Shown piece after piece: positions 43,437-52,393 of a DNA stretch of 64,000 nucleotides. Under the pieces are notes generated by a model. That model saw only the letters and a program-made list of their open reading frames with translations, was not told the origin of the DNA and searched no databases. Made by a program: the position numbers and the translations under genes. Location: positions 124,001 through 188,000 of the forward strand of contig NZ_BLVP01000007.1 in assembly GCF_013340305.1 (NCBI RefSeq), written 5' to 3'. This stretch comes from Desulfovibrio psychrotolerans. Lineage in GTDB: Bacteria; Desulfobacterota; Desulfovibrionia; Desulfovibrionales; Desulfovibrionaceae. The number at the start of each line of letters is the position of its first letter. Positions within the stretch are counted from its first letter, which is position 1.

Positions 43437-45108
43437 GCACATCCTCTGTTGTTATCGGGCAGGCAGACGGCACGGGGCCGTTACCGCCGTTCTTCTTCCC
43501 TTCCGCTCCGCCGGTCGAAATTTTTCCCGCCCCGGCACCACGGTTTGCTGCATTACCGTTGGCAGCCGTTAGTACTTCACCGCCTACATGGGCCAAAATC
43601 TGTTCGTCTGTCACAAAATCCCTGTCCGCGTCCTTCACCGCCAGCACCGGAAGCAGATGCAGGGTTATGGAGGTACCCACTCCCTCTTTGCTGACCAGCT
43701 CCACAAAGCCGCCCATCTCTTCCACAATCTTCTTGGTCATGGCAAGTCCCAGACCGGCTCCCTTGTCCTTGGTGGAAAAGAAAGGCGAAAAAACCTTCTC
43801 CCGCAGCGCGTCCGGTATGCCGTGCCCGGTATCCTGCACGGTCACAAACACATGGGTCTGCGTCATGCCCGTGGTCACAGTCAACGTTCCGCCCGTGATC
43901 ATGGCTTCTATGGCGTTCTTCACCAAATTGATGAGACACTGCTTGAACATGTCAGGATCGCCTTTGGCCTTGGGCAGCGATTCCCCCAAATTAACAAAAA
44001 AGCGCAACCCCCTGTCGTCGCAGCCTATACGCATAAGCTCCAATGTTTCGGATGTTATGCGGTTCAGGTCCACCTCGCTTATGGAGGCGTCTGTGGGGCG
44101 GGCAAAATTGAGCGTGGTCTTGAGTATGGCGTCCAGCCGCTTCGATTCCTTGAGGATGATGTCCACCTTCTCCCGCGCCGCCTCGTCCAGCGATGCCGAC
44201 CGCAGCAACGAGTTGGCAAATCCGCCTATGGCGAACAGCGGGTTGCGTATCTCGTGGGCAATGTAGGTGGAAAGCTCGCCTATGGCGGCCATCTTCTCCG
44301 CCTGTTGCAGCCGCTGTTCCATATGCGTGCGGTGGGTTATATCCCGCCGCATCTCGATAATGCGGTTTATGTCGCCGTCCTGCCCGAACACGGGATAGGT
44401 GTAGATGCGGTAAAACCGCACCTTGCCGTCTTCCGTCACCTTGGTGTGTATGCGTTCCGCCTTGTGCCCGGTCTGCAAGGTCTCGCGGAAGGTACAGCCC
44501 CCCTTTTCAGGCGGACAACAAAAACTGCCGCCGTCCAGTTGCCAGCAGCAAAGACCTATGTAGTCATCTTTCGTGCCACCGCGCTGGACCACAAGCGAAC
44601 GGTTCACATCCACAATGCGCCCGTCCGTGTCCATAAGCAGAATATCCTCGTCCACCTGATCAATGAGCGTGGCAAAAAGGTCCTGCGCCTCCCGCAGATC
44701 CGTCATGCAGGTGCGGCACAGCTTTTCGGAAAGCAGCAGTTCCCATATAAGCCCCGCCGCATCTCCGTGCAGCACGGAACACCCTTCCGGGGCATCCCGT
44801 CGCAGGGCACTCATGTAGGTTCCGTCATCGGAAAGGTCTATGGCAAGGTTGACATCCGGCAGCGCCTGAAATAGGGCCGTGTGAGTCGCAAATCTGGGCA
44901 GACCGGCAAATCCCGGCACCTCTTCCAGCACCTCATCCGGCACATGGGCAAGCCCTGCAACGGCTATCCACGGGAATCCTTCAGCAAAATCGGGGCGGCT
45001 CACAAGCTGCGCAAACGGTCCGAACGGCTTGCCCCCCCCTACGATAGCCACCAGAAACACCCTTGCACTTTCCTGCCCGCTGCCATATTGCGCGAGTTTG
45101 ATTACCAT
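43390..45108 (-). CDS. Histidine kinase with Rossmann-like N-terminus and cysteine-rich PAS domain
   Basis: A 572-residue soluble kinase. Residues about 1-140 look like a nucleotide-binding fold: VFLVAIVGGGKPFGPFAQL, then GFPWIAVAGLAHV and DVNLAIDLSDDGTY. A cysteine pair (LCRTCMTD) precedes a PAS domain (about 160-280) with five cysteines in IGLCCWQLDGGSFCCPP and EKGGCTF. HisKA (STYIAHEIRNPLFAIGGF) and HATPase (NLVKNAIEAMITGG, DTGHGIP, GAGLGLAMTKKIVEEM) follow. The C-terminal 60 residues are low-complexity and run 47 bases into rdgB. GGAGGCTGT precedes the ATG at 45108. No response regulator is adjacent. Confidence 0.82.
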   Translation of the reverse strand: MVIKLAQYGSGQESARVFLVAIVGGGKPFGPFAQLVSRPDFAEGFPWIAVAGLAHVPDEVLEEVPGFAGLPRFATHTALFQALPDVNLAIDLSDDGTYMSALRRDAPEGCSVLHGDAAGLIWELLLSEKLCRTCMTDLREAQDLFATLIDQVDEDILLMDTDGRIVDVNRSLVVQRGGTKDDYIGLCCWQLDGGSFCCPPEKGGCTFRETLQTGHKAERIHTKVTEDGKVRFYRIYTYPVFGQDGDINRIIEMRRDITHRTHMEQRLQQAEKMAAIGELSTYIAHEIRNPLFAIGGFANSLLRSASLDEAAREKVDIILKESKRLDAILKTTLNFARPTDASISEVDLNRITSETLELMRIGCDDRGLRFFVNLGESLPKAKGDPDMFKQCLINLVKNAIEAMITGGTLTVTTGMTQTHVFVTVQDTGHGIPDALREKVFSPFFSTKDKGAGLGLAMTKKIVEEMGGFVELVSKEGVGTSITLHLLPVLAVKDADRDFVTDEQILAHVGGEVLTAANGNAANRGAGAGKISTGGAEGKKNGGNGPVPSACPITTEDVHDDHSAGDPEQGKNS

Positions 45109-45239
45109 ACAGCCTCCACTTGTGGCACACTGCGGTAGAAGAACATTCACAGCCTGCAAGACGGACACCCCCGCCACCCGCAGCCCCCGCGCTGCCCCTG
45201 CGGAGACGTTTGCACGCACTATACCCGGATTACACGCAC

Positions 45240-46532
45240 ATGATAAGCATTTATTCTGTAAGCCTCGGATGTCCCAAGAACAGGGTAGACACGGAATGGC
45301 TGCTTGGCGCCGTGCCCGGCCCCGTCACCGCCGTAAACCGTCCCGAAGAGGCTGATCTGGTGCTCATAAACACCTGCGGCTTCATCCGTCCCGCCGTGGA
45401 AGAATCGGTACGCACCATCGTGCAGGCCATAGACGATGTGGACACCGCCTCCAAACGTCCCTTGCTGGCCGTCACCGGCTGCCTTGTGGGCCGCTACGGG
45501 CAGGAGGGACTGGCTGCGGAACTGCCCGAGGTGGACCTGTGGCTCACCAATCTGGACATGGTCCGCTGGCCTGTCATGGTCGCACAGGCATTGGGCAGGG
45601 CACCCAACACAAACCCCATGCGCCTGCTCTCCACCGGTCCCTCATATGCCTACCTGAAAATCAGCGATGGCTGCGACCACAACTGCGCCTTCTGCACCAT
45701 TCCTTCCATACGGGGCAGTCTTGCCAGCACCCCGGCTGAAACGGTGGAGCGCGATGCGCGGCACCTTCTGGCGCAGGGCGTCAAGGAACTGGTCTTCGTG
45801 GCGCAGGACGTAACCGCCTACGGACGCGAAACAGGCCTCAAACACGGCCTGCGGGAACTGCTGGACCGCATTCTGCCGCTGGAAGGCCTGGCCCGCCTGC
45901 GCCTCATGTACCTGTACCCCGCCGGGCTGACCAAAGATTTTCTGCACTACCTGCGCGATGCGGGCAGCCCCTTCGTGCCTTACTTCGATGTCCCCCTGCA
46001 GCATGCCCACCCCGACGTACTCTCCCGCATGGGCCGCCCCTTTGCGCGCAACCCGCGCGAGGTGACAGACCGCATCCGCGAGGTATTCCCCCACGCGGCC
46101 CTGCGCACCAGCTTCATCGTGGGCTACCCCGGAGAAACGCAGGAACACTGGGAATACCTGCGCACGTTCATTGAGGAAACCCGCTTCCACCATATGGGCG
46201 TGTTCGCCTACATGGCAGAGGAAGGCACCCCCGCCGCCGACATGCCGGACCAGAGACCGGACGCGGAAAAAGAATGGCGGCGCGATGCACTCATGGAAAT
46301 GCAGGCGGAGATAAGCGAAGACATCCTCTCCGCCCACGAAGGTGACCGCATGGAGATTCTGGTGGACGCCGGGCACGAAGAATGGCCGGGCCTGCACGTG
46401 GGCCGCACGTGGTTTCAGGCACCGGAGGTGGACGGCGTGACCTACATAAGCGGTCCGGAAGTAGCACCCGGTGCCCTTGTGGAAGCCGACATCGTGGAAA
46501 CCCGCGAATACGATCTCGTGGCGCTGGCCTGA
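45240..46532 (+). CDS. rimO: Ribosomal protein S12 methylthiotransferase RimO
   Basis: A 430-residue radical SAM enzyme that methylthiolates Asp of ribosomal protein S12. It begins MISIYSVSLGCPKNRVDTEW with the first UPF0004 cysteine, and NTCGFI and TGCLVGRYG supply the other two for the auxiliary cluster. SDGCDHNCAFCTIP is the radical SAM motif, and a C-terminal TRAM domain (about 365-430) follows. A long upstream open frame exists, but ATG at 45240 fits the family N-terminus; its ribosome site is weak. It is divergent from the histidine kinase. Confidence 0.95.
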   Translation: MISIYSVSLGCPKNRVDTEWLLGAVPGPVTAVNRPEEADLVLINTCGFIRPAVEESVRTIVQAIDDVDTASKRPLLAVTGCLVGRYGQEGLAAELPEVDLWLTNLDMVRWPVMVAQALGRAPNTNPMRLLSTGPSYAYLKISDGCDHNCAFCTIPSIRGSLASTPAETVERDARHLLAQGVKELVFVAQDVTAYGRETGLKHGLRELLDRILPLEGLARLRLMYLYPAGLTKDFLHYLRDAGSPFVPYFDVPLQHAHPDVLSRMGRPFARNPREVTDRIREVFPHAALRTSFIVGYPGETQEHWEYLRTFIEETRFHHMGVFAYMAEEGTPAADMPDQRPDAEKEWRRDALMEMQAEISEDILSAHEGDRMEILVDAGHEEWPGLHVGRTWFQAPEVDGVTYISGPEVAPGALVEADIVETREYDLVALA

Positions 46533-46863
46533 CCGGCTGTTGAAAACGCTGCTGCGCAATGGTCCAACCCATCGCGCATGCCTCCATGCGCCCCCCGGAA
46601 GCAGACCGGAACATTTCTTGCGTCCTGCGTCGTCCATTTGTGAGCGGCCGGAAAAAATATTTTATCCGCGGCTGGCACGTGCAACCATACGGGGTTGCAG
46701 GGAATGGACGGCATGCCCTGAGCGCACACTCGCACATATCGAAAAACTGCGGCTGCAAATGCGCAGCAGCGGGCTTTTCCGGTTGAGTTTCCTTGCGCAA
46801 TCTGCTAATACACCCAATCCCGACATAAAGGCCGGGAAATTTTTGTTGGTTGGAGGATTTCGT
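46533..46863. other. Intergenic region and leader upstream of rpsA
   Basis: This 331-base spacer holds the rpsA promoter near its right end (46783-46811), giving a leader of about 45 bases. The left part has an AT-rich island (46650-46670) and no gene or confident terminator for rimO. Confidence 0.55.
46783..46811 (+). promoter_or_regulatory. Sigma-70 type promoter for rpsA
   Basis: TTGAGT (46783-46788), exactly 17 bases, then TAATAC (46806-46811). The start is predicted near 46818, and GGAGG lies seven bases before the rpsA ATG at 46864. Confidence 0.65.
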
Positions 46864-48579
46864 ATGGAAACCATGGAAAATAACAATTTCGACGCTGACA
46901 TCAGTTTCGAAGCTGCCCTTGAGGACTACCTCAGCTCCGATTTCGGCGATCTGGACGAAGGCTCCATCGTCAAGGGTGAAGTTGTCCGCGTGAGCGGCGA
47001 CTACATCCTCGTCGATGTGAACTTCAAGTCCGAAGGGCAGATCCCTGCCGCCGAATTCGTCGGTCCCGACGGGACCGTCACCATCAAGGTCGGCGACAAG
47101 GTCGACGTCTTTGTCGTTCGCAAGAACGAAATGGACGGCACCATCACCCTCTCCTTCGATAAGGCGAAGCGCATGCAGCTCTTCGACCAGCTCGAAGAAG
47201 TTCAAGAAAAAGAGACCACAATCAAGGGCCGCATCATGCGCCGCATCAAGGGCGGATACACGGTGGATCTCGGCGGGGTGGAAGCCTTCCTGCCCGGCTC
47301 CCACGTGGACCTGCGCCCCGTGCCGGACATGGATGCCCTTGTTAACGAAGAATTCGAATTCCGCGTTCTCAAGATCAACCGCCGCCGCAGCAACGTCATC
47401 GTATCCCGCCGCGTGCTGCTCGAAGAAGAACGCGATTCCAAGCGTTCGGAACTGCTGGTTAATCTCGATGAAGGCCAGATAGTGAAGGGCAAAGCCAAGA
47501 ACATCACCGAATACGGCGTGTTCGTGGACCTTGGCGGTCTGGACGGCCTGCTGCACATCACCGACATGTCGTGGAAGCGCATCCGTCACCCCAAGGAACT
47601 GGTCTCCCTCGGACAGGAACTGGAACTGAAGATCCTCAGCTTCGACAAGGAAAACCAGAAGGTTTCCCTCGGCCTCAAGCAGCTGGTCTCTGACCCGTGG
47701 CAGGACATCACCTCCAAGTTCCCCGAAGGCGAACGCCTGAACGGCAAGGTGACCAACCTTGTGGATTACGGCGCGTTCGTGGAGCTGGAACCCGGCGTGG
47801 AAGGTCTTGTGCACATTTCTGAAATGTCATGGACCCGTAAGCTGCGTCATCCTTCCCAGATGGTTCGCGTGGGCGATGAAGTGGAAGTCGTCATCCTCGG
47901 TGTGGATGAAGACAAGAAGCGCATCTCCCTGGGCATGAAGCAGATCAAGCCCAATCCGTGGGAAGTGGTTGCCGAAAAGTACCCCGAAGGCACCGTGCTG
48001 GAAGGCGTTATCAAGAACATCACCGAATTCGGCATGTTCATCGGCATAGAGGACGGCATAGACGGCCTCATCCACGTTTCCGACATCAGCTGGACCAAGA
48101 AAATCCGCCACCCCAACGAAATGTACAACGTGGGCGACACGGTACAGGCCAAGGTGCTCACCGTGGATCAGGAGAACGAAAAGTTCACCCTGGGCGTGAA
48201 GCAGCTTACCGAAGACCCGTGGACCAAGGTGCCCACCAACTACCCCGTGGGTGGCATCATCGAAGGTCTGGTGACCAACATCACCGACTTCGGCCTGTTC
48301 GTGGAAGTGGAAGAAGGCATCGAAGGCCTTGTCCATGTCTCCGAAATCAGCCAGAAGAAGGTCAAGTCTCCGAACGAAATGTTCAAGGAAGGCGTGACCA
48401 TTCAGGCTAAGGTCATCCATGTCAGCGCAGAAGAGCGCCGCCTCGGCCTCTCCATCAAGCAGCTCAAGGACGAAGAGGATCGCAAGAAGCCCCGCGATTT
48501 CCGCACCGGCTCCTCTGAAGCCGGACAGAACCTCGGCGACCTGCTGAAGCAGAAGTTCGAAGAGGATGCAGCCGAATAA
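46864..48579 (+). CDS. rpsA: 30S ribosomal protein S1
   Basis: A 571-residue S1 with six S1 RNA-binding repeats. The first two (from about 36 and 121) are divergent and ribosome-binding. The later four, starting near 206, 291, 378 and 465, each carry the G-x-V-x-x-x-x-x-x-G-x-F-V pattern, for example KAKNITEYGVFVDLGG and GKVTNLVDYGAFVEL. It unfolds and delivers mRNA to the 30S. TTGGAGGATTTCGT precedes the ATG. The longer open frame upstream is spurious. The end overlaps sppA by 14 bases. Confidence 0.96.
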   Translation: METMENNNFDADISFEAALEDYLSSDFGDLDEGSIVKGEVVRVSGDYILVDVNFKSEGQIPAAEFVGPDGTVTIKVGDKVDVFVVRKNEMDGTITLSFDKAKRMQLFDQLEEVQEKETTIKGRIMRRIKGGYTVDLGGVEAFLPGSHVDLRPVPDMDALVNEEFEFRVLKINRRRSNVIVSRRVLLEEERDSKRSELLVNLDEGQIVKGKAKNITEYGVFVDLGGLDGLLHITDMSWKRIRHPKELVSLGQELELKILSFDKENQKVSLGLKQLVSDPWQDITSKFPEGERLNGKVTNLVDYGAFVELEPGVEGLVHISEMSWTRKLRHPSQMVRVGDEVEVVILGVDEDKKRISLGMKQIKPNPWEVVAEKYPEGTVLEGVIKNITEFGMFIGIEDGIDGLIHVSDISWTKKIRHPNEMYNVGDTVQAKVLTVDQENEKFTLGVKQLTEDPWTKVPTNYPVGGIIEGLVTNITDFGLFVEVEEGIEGLVHVSEISQKKVKSPNEMFKEGVTIQAKVIHVSAEERRLGLSIKQLKDEEDRKKPRDFRTGSSEAGQNLGDLLKQKFEEDAAE

Positions 48580-49477
48580 GCTGTCTTTCCAGCAGAAGCA
48601 CCCGCTTCTGTTCGCCCTTATGCTCATATTGGCGGCCGTGGCCCTTTTTTCAGGGGTCATGGCCGCTTTGCGTCATTCAGGCACCAGCGCACGGGGCGGC
48701 CTCTTCCGGGAGGACCGCCTCGGCCTGTGCCGCATAGAAGGCTTCATCGCCGATTCCGCAAAGGTAAACGACTGGCTGCGCGAACTGCGTGAAGACCCCG
48801 CCATCATCGGCGTCATGCTGCGCATAGACTCCCCCGGCGGTGCCGTGGCTCCCTCGCAGGAAATCTACAATGCCGTGCGCCGTCTTGCGCAGATCAAGCC
48901 CGTGGTCGTCTCCATGGGCACCGTTGCCGCCAGCGGCGGCTACTACATCGCGGCTGCGGCAGACCATATCGTGGCCAATCCTTCCACCCTCACCGGCTCC
49001 ATAGGCGTGAAGATGGAACTGGCGAACATGGAAGGCCTCATGGACAAGCTCGGCATCGCGCACGATGCCCTGACCAGCGGCGACCTGAAAAACGCCGGAA
49101 GCCCCTTCAAACCCATGACGGATAAAGAGCGCGCCTACCTGCAAGGTCTTGTCTCGGACATGCACGAGCAGTTTCTGGAAGCCATTGCAGCGGGCCGCAA
49201 CATGGATCTGGAAGAAGTGCGCAAATCGGCGGACGGACGCGCCCTGACAGGCAGACAAGCCATGCAGCTCGGGCTTGTGGACTCTCTGGGCGATTTGGAA
49301 ACCGCCTTTGAACGACTGGCCGAACTGTGCAACGCAACGCAGTCAGCCCCCCTGCCGTATGTGGAAGGCCCGCCCAAGGAGAAAAGCTTTCTGCGTGACC
49401 TGCTCAGCTCCTATCTGGGCATAGAACTGGACTCCTCCCTGCGACGACGATCGGAAATACGGTTCCTCTACCTGTAG
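48566..49477 (+). CDS. sppA: Signal peptide peptidase SppA (short form)
   Basis: A 303-residue serine-lysine protease that degrades cleaved signal peptides in the membrane. An N-terminal membrane anchor (LLFALMLILAAVALFSGVMA, about 14-33) is followed by RIDSPGGAVAPSQEIY, the catalytic serine in GTVAASGGYYIAAAAD and the lysine in TSGDLKNAGSPFKPMT. This is the single-domain form about half the size of E. coli SppA. The ATG lies 14 bases inside rpsA in another frame, so translation is probably coupled, an uncommon partner for rpsA. Confidence 0.92.
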   Translation: MQPNKLSFQQKHPLLFALMLILAAVALFSGVMAALRHSGTSARGGLFREDRLGLCRIEGFIADSAKVNDWLRELREDPAIIGVMLRIDSPGGAVAPSQEIYNAVRRLAQIKPVVVSMGTVAASGGYYIAAAADHIVANPSTLTGSIGVKMELANMEGLMDKLGIAHDALTSGDLKNAGSPFKPMTDKERAYLQGLVSDMHEQFLEAIAAGRNMDLEEVRKSADGRALTGRQAMQLGLVDSLGDLETAFERLAELCNATQSAPLPYVEGPPKEKSFLRDLLSSYLGIELDSSLRRRSEIRFLYL

Positions 49478-49669
49478 CCTTCCGTCTGTCCGCAGTCCCG
49501 CCCGCGATTCCAGTCACACCGGAATATGCGGCCATACAGCAACTCTCCCGCCTTTGCCGCCCCTGCTGTCGCCGTTTGCCATACAACGCAGCAACGGGCA
49601 CAGCCTGCGGGCGCAGCAACGGGTAGCCCGCCGTGCCATACCGCACGCCGGCTGTACAGGAGCTTCAGC

Positions 49670-50647
49670 ATGTCCCTTCCGCTCCCCGCCCCTTCCGCAA
49701 GCACAGAAGAAATCCTCGCCCTAGAACACGCCTCCCTGTGCGCATGGCCCGCGCTTGCAACCGCCGCGGCAGGCCCCTTTCTCCTGCGGCATGCCAACGG
49801 ATTCACCAGACGCGCCAACAGTGCTGTGCTCGCCTTCCCGCTTCCCTCCCTGTCCGTTGTCTCCGGGGCTGATTGCAATGCTGCACCCGGTCTTGGATCT
49901 GACATTACGCCCGGCACTCCTCCAGGCACAGCCAAGACAGAACCACCGCAGAACGGCTTGCAGGCACGTGTGCAGCAAAAAGGGCCACACGAAGATGCAG
50001 CCACCCCCATCCTGCCCGATGCACTGTTCCGCGACATATGCGCGTGGTATGCCGCGCGCAACCTCCCTCCTCTCTTCCGCATACCGCAGGCGGCCGACCG
50101 GGGACTGGATGCCGCCCTTGCCGCGCGCGGCTGTCCCGTTCAGGAAGTCTCGCTGGTCATGAGCCGCCCTCTCCATGCCTTTGCGCATCCCCAGCCCTGC
50201 CCTCCCGGCACCGCCTTCGGCGAAATGCCTCAACGCCAGACCGCTCCCGACTGGCAGGTTGCCTCCCTTTCCCGCGAGGAATGGCTCAACGCCGCCCGGC
50301 ACCTGCTCACGGAAACACCTCTGGCGCAGGCCACGCTGGAACGCATGCTCGCCCTGCACACCGGACATTGCGACTTTCACGCCATACACCACGGCAGCGC
50401 GATTGTTTCCTGCGCACTGGGAGTATTTATGGAGGGCATGTACGGCCTCTACAGCATCCGCACGGCGGAATCGTGCCGCAGGCAGGGGTGCGCCACAGCC
50501 CTTGTGTCCGCCATGATGCAGCACGCGCGGCAGCTTGGCGCGCACACAGCGTGGCTGCAGGTGCTTGCCGCCAACGCCCCGGCCATCCGGCTGTATGAAC
50601 GATTCGGATTCGTGCCCCGGTACCGTTACTGGTACCGCTCGGCCTGA
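49670..50647 (+). CDS. GNAT-family N-acetyltransferase
   Basis: A 325-residue protein. The C-terminal third is a GNAT domain: GLYSIRTAESCRRQGCATALVSA (acetyl-CoA loop RxxGxA-like), AWLQVLAANAPAIRLYERFGF and a final YRYWYRSA. The N-terminal part starts MSLPLPAPSASTEEILALEHAS and resembles the non-catalytic half of tandem GNAT proteins. Between about residues 65 and 110 is a Pro/Gly/Gln-rich insertion that looks disordered. AGGAGCTTCAGC precedes the ATG. It acetylates an unknown small molecule or protein. Confidence 0.78.
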   Translation: MSLPLPAPSASTEEILALEHASLCAWPALATAAAGPFLLRHANGFTRRANSAVLAFPLPSLSVVSGADCNAAPGLGSDITPGTPPGTAKTEPPQNGLQARVQQKGPHEDAATPILPDALFRDICAWYAARNLPPLFRIPQAADRGLDAALAARGCPVQEVSLVMSRPLHAFAHPQPCPPGTAFGEMPQRQTAPDWQVASLSREEWLNAARHLLTETPLAQATLERMLALHTGHCDFHAIHHGSAIVSCALGVFMEGMYGLYSIRTAESCRRQGCATALVSAMMQHARQLGAHTAWLQVLAANAPAIRLYERFGFVPRYRYWYRSA

Positions 50648-50679
50648 TCCCTTCCACCGCCCACACCTGCCGGCACCGC

Positions 50680-50750
50680 ACCTGCCTGAACAGACCTGAA
50701 CCGATCTGAACCGGCACCGCCCCGCACCTGCCTGCGCCTTGCCGCTGGCG
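50680..50750. repeat. Degenerate repeat patch (CACCTGCCTG / ACCTGAACCG units)
   Basis: Repeats of CCGGCACCGC(C) and (G)ACCTGAACCG-like units alternate from about 50680 to 50750, between the acetyltransferase stop and malQ. Each unit occurs two or three times. Confidence 0.6.
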
Positions 50751-50849
50751 GGCCATGCAGGGCTGTGCTAGATTACACGGGCATGGAACCCATGAATGCC
50801 CCTTCACGGGCACGCATGCGCCAATGCTCACGCTTTCCCGGAGGACTTC

Positions 50850-52352
50850 ATGTTCACGCGCGCCAGCGGTCTGCTTCTGCACATCACCTCGCTTCCGTCC
50901 CGATACGGCATCGGCGACATGGGCCCCGCCGCCCATGCCTTTGCCCGCCTGCTCCGCGAAACCGGCCAGTTGTACTGGCAGTTCCTGCCTCTCGGCCCCA
51001 CCTCTCCCGCCATCGGCAATTCTCCTTACTCCGGCTGTTCGGCCTTTGCGGGCAATCCGCTGCTCATCAGCCCGGAAAAAATGGTGGAAGACGGCCTCAT
51101 CTCATGGGCAGATGTAGACTTCCCCGCTCTGGGCACCCCCGGCAGGGCAGACTACGCAGCAGCGGAGCTATGCCGCAGCAGGATTCTGCGCGCCGCCTTT
51201 GAGCGCAACCGCCACCGGCTGGAAAGCGATCATGATTTCACATCGTTCCGCGCCCGCAACAGCTGGTTGCAGGAATACACCCGCTTCGTCACCATAAAAA
51301 GCTACCACGGTGGCGCCATGTGGTCGCAATGGCCGGATTCGCTGCGCTTCCGCGACGAGCAGGCCCTTGCCCGGTGGGATGAAAGCCACGCGCAGGAAAT
51401 TCTGTACGAAACCTTCATCCAATACGTTTTCTTCCGCCAGTGGCAGGCCCTGCACGACTATTGCAAAAATCTGGGCGTGCGGCTGGTGGGCGATGTGCCC
51501 ATCTACGTCACCTACGACAGCGCAGACGTATGGGCCAACCCCCAATTCTTCAAGCTGGACGAGCAACTGGCTCCCGTCAGCGTGGCCGGTGTGCCGCCGG
51601 ACTACTTCAGCAAAACCGGCCAACGCTGGGGCAACCCCGTCTATGACTGGGAAGCACTGGCGAAAGACGGCTTTGCGTGGTGGGTTCAACGCATGGCGCA
51701 TAACTTCGCCATGGCAGATGTGGTGCGCGTAGACCACTTCCGGGGCTTTGCCGGATACTGGGAAATTCCCGCCGATGAGGAAACCGCCATCAACGGCCAG
51801 TGGGTGGATGCGCCGGGCATGGCCCTGTTTTCCGCCCTTAGCCGCCATTTCACCGCCCTGCCGCTCATCGCGGAAGACCTGGGAGTCATCACGGCGGACG
51901 TGCGGGAACTGAAAAATGCCTTCCACCTGCCGGGAATGAAGGTGCTGCAATTCGGCTTCGGCGGCGACCGGCTCATTGAGAACCCGGACTCCCCCATGAA
52001 CCACGAACGCCACTGCGTGCTCTACACGGGCACGCACGACAACCCCACCATGCGCGAATGGTTTGCGCGTGATGCGGGCGAACAGGGCCGCTCAAACTTT
52101 TCCACCTTCGCAGGCTGCGCGGTGGACGAATCCACCGTGGCAGAGGTGGCCATGCGCATGGTTATGTCCAGCGTGGCAAACACGGTCATCCTGCCCGTGC
52201 AGGACGTGCTGGGTCTCGGCGAAGAGGCGCGCATGAACACGCCTTCCGTTCCTGCGGGCAATTGGGAATGGCGTCTGCGCCCGGAGGAAATGGAACCGGC
52301 ATTCTATCGCCAGCTTGCCCGCATGACCACATTCTATGGCCGCCACACGTAG
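50850..52352 (+). CDS. malQ: 4-alpha-glucanotransferase (amylomaltase)
   Basis: A 500-residue GH77 enzyme that moves maltosyl segments between alpha-1,4-glucans. It starts MFTRASGLLLHITSLPSRYGIGDMG and shows the family stretches QFLPLGPT, GDVPIYVTYDSADVWA, VRVDHFRGFAGYWE (catalytic Asp) and LIAEDLGVITADVREL (catalytic Glu). TGTHDNPTM follows later. GGAGGACTTC precedes the ATG. The fructose-2,6-bisphosphate enzyme gene follows after 41 bases, so the two probably form an operon for glycogen or polyglucose use. Desulfovibrio species are known to store polyglucose. Confidence 0.94.
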   Translation: MFTRASGLLLHITSLPSRYGIGDMGPAAHAFARLLRETGQLYWQFLPLGPTSPAIGNSPYSGCSAFAGNPLLISPEKMVEDGLISWADVDFPALGTPGRADYAAAELCRSRILRAAFERNRHRLESDHDFTSFRARNSWLQEYTRFVTIKSYHGGAMWSQWPDSLRFRDEQALARWDESHAQEILYETFIQYVFFRQWQALHDYCKNLGVRLVGDVPIYVTYDSADVWANPQFFKLDEQLAPVSVAGVPPDYFSKTGQRWGNPVYDWEALAKDGFAWWVQRMAHNFAMADVVRVDHFRGFAGYWEIPADEETAINGQWVDAPGMALFSALSRHFTALPLIAEDLGVITADVRELKNAFHLPGMKVLQFGFGGDRLIENPDSPMNHERHCVLYTGTHDNPTMREWFARDAGEQGRSNFSTFAGCAVDESTVAEVAMRMVMSSVANTVILPVQDVLGLGEEARMNTPSVPAGNWEWRLRPEEMEPAFYRQLARMTTFYGRHT

Positions 52353-52393
52353 CGTGCCACAAAAGCTGCCCCTGCGCACACACGGAGGATAAC

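Noticed and set aside
46533-46863. A riboswitch or known S1 leader structure upstream of rpsA
   Set aside because: The leader after the predicted promoter is only about 45 bases, and no conserved fold was recognised.
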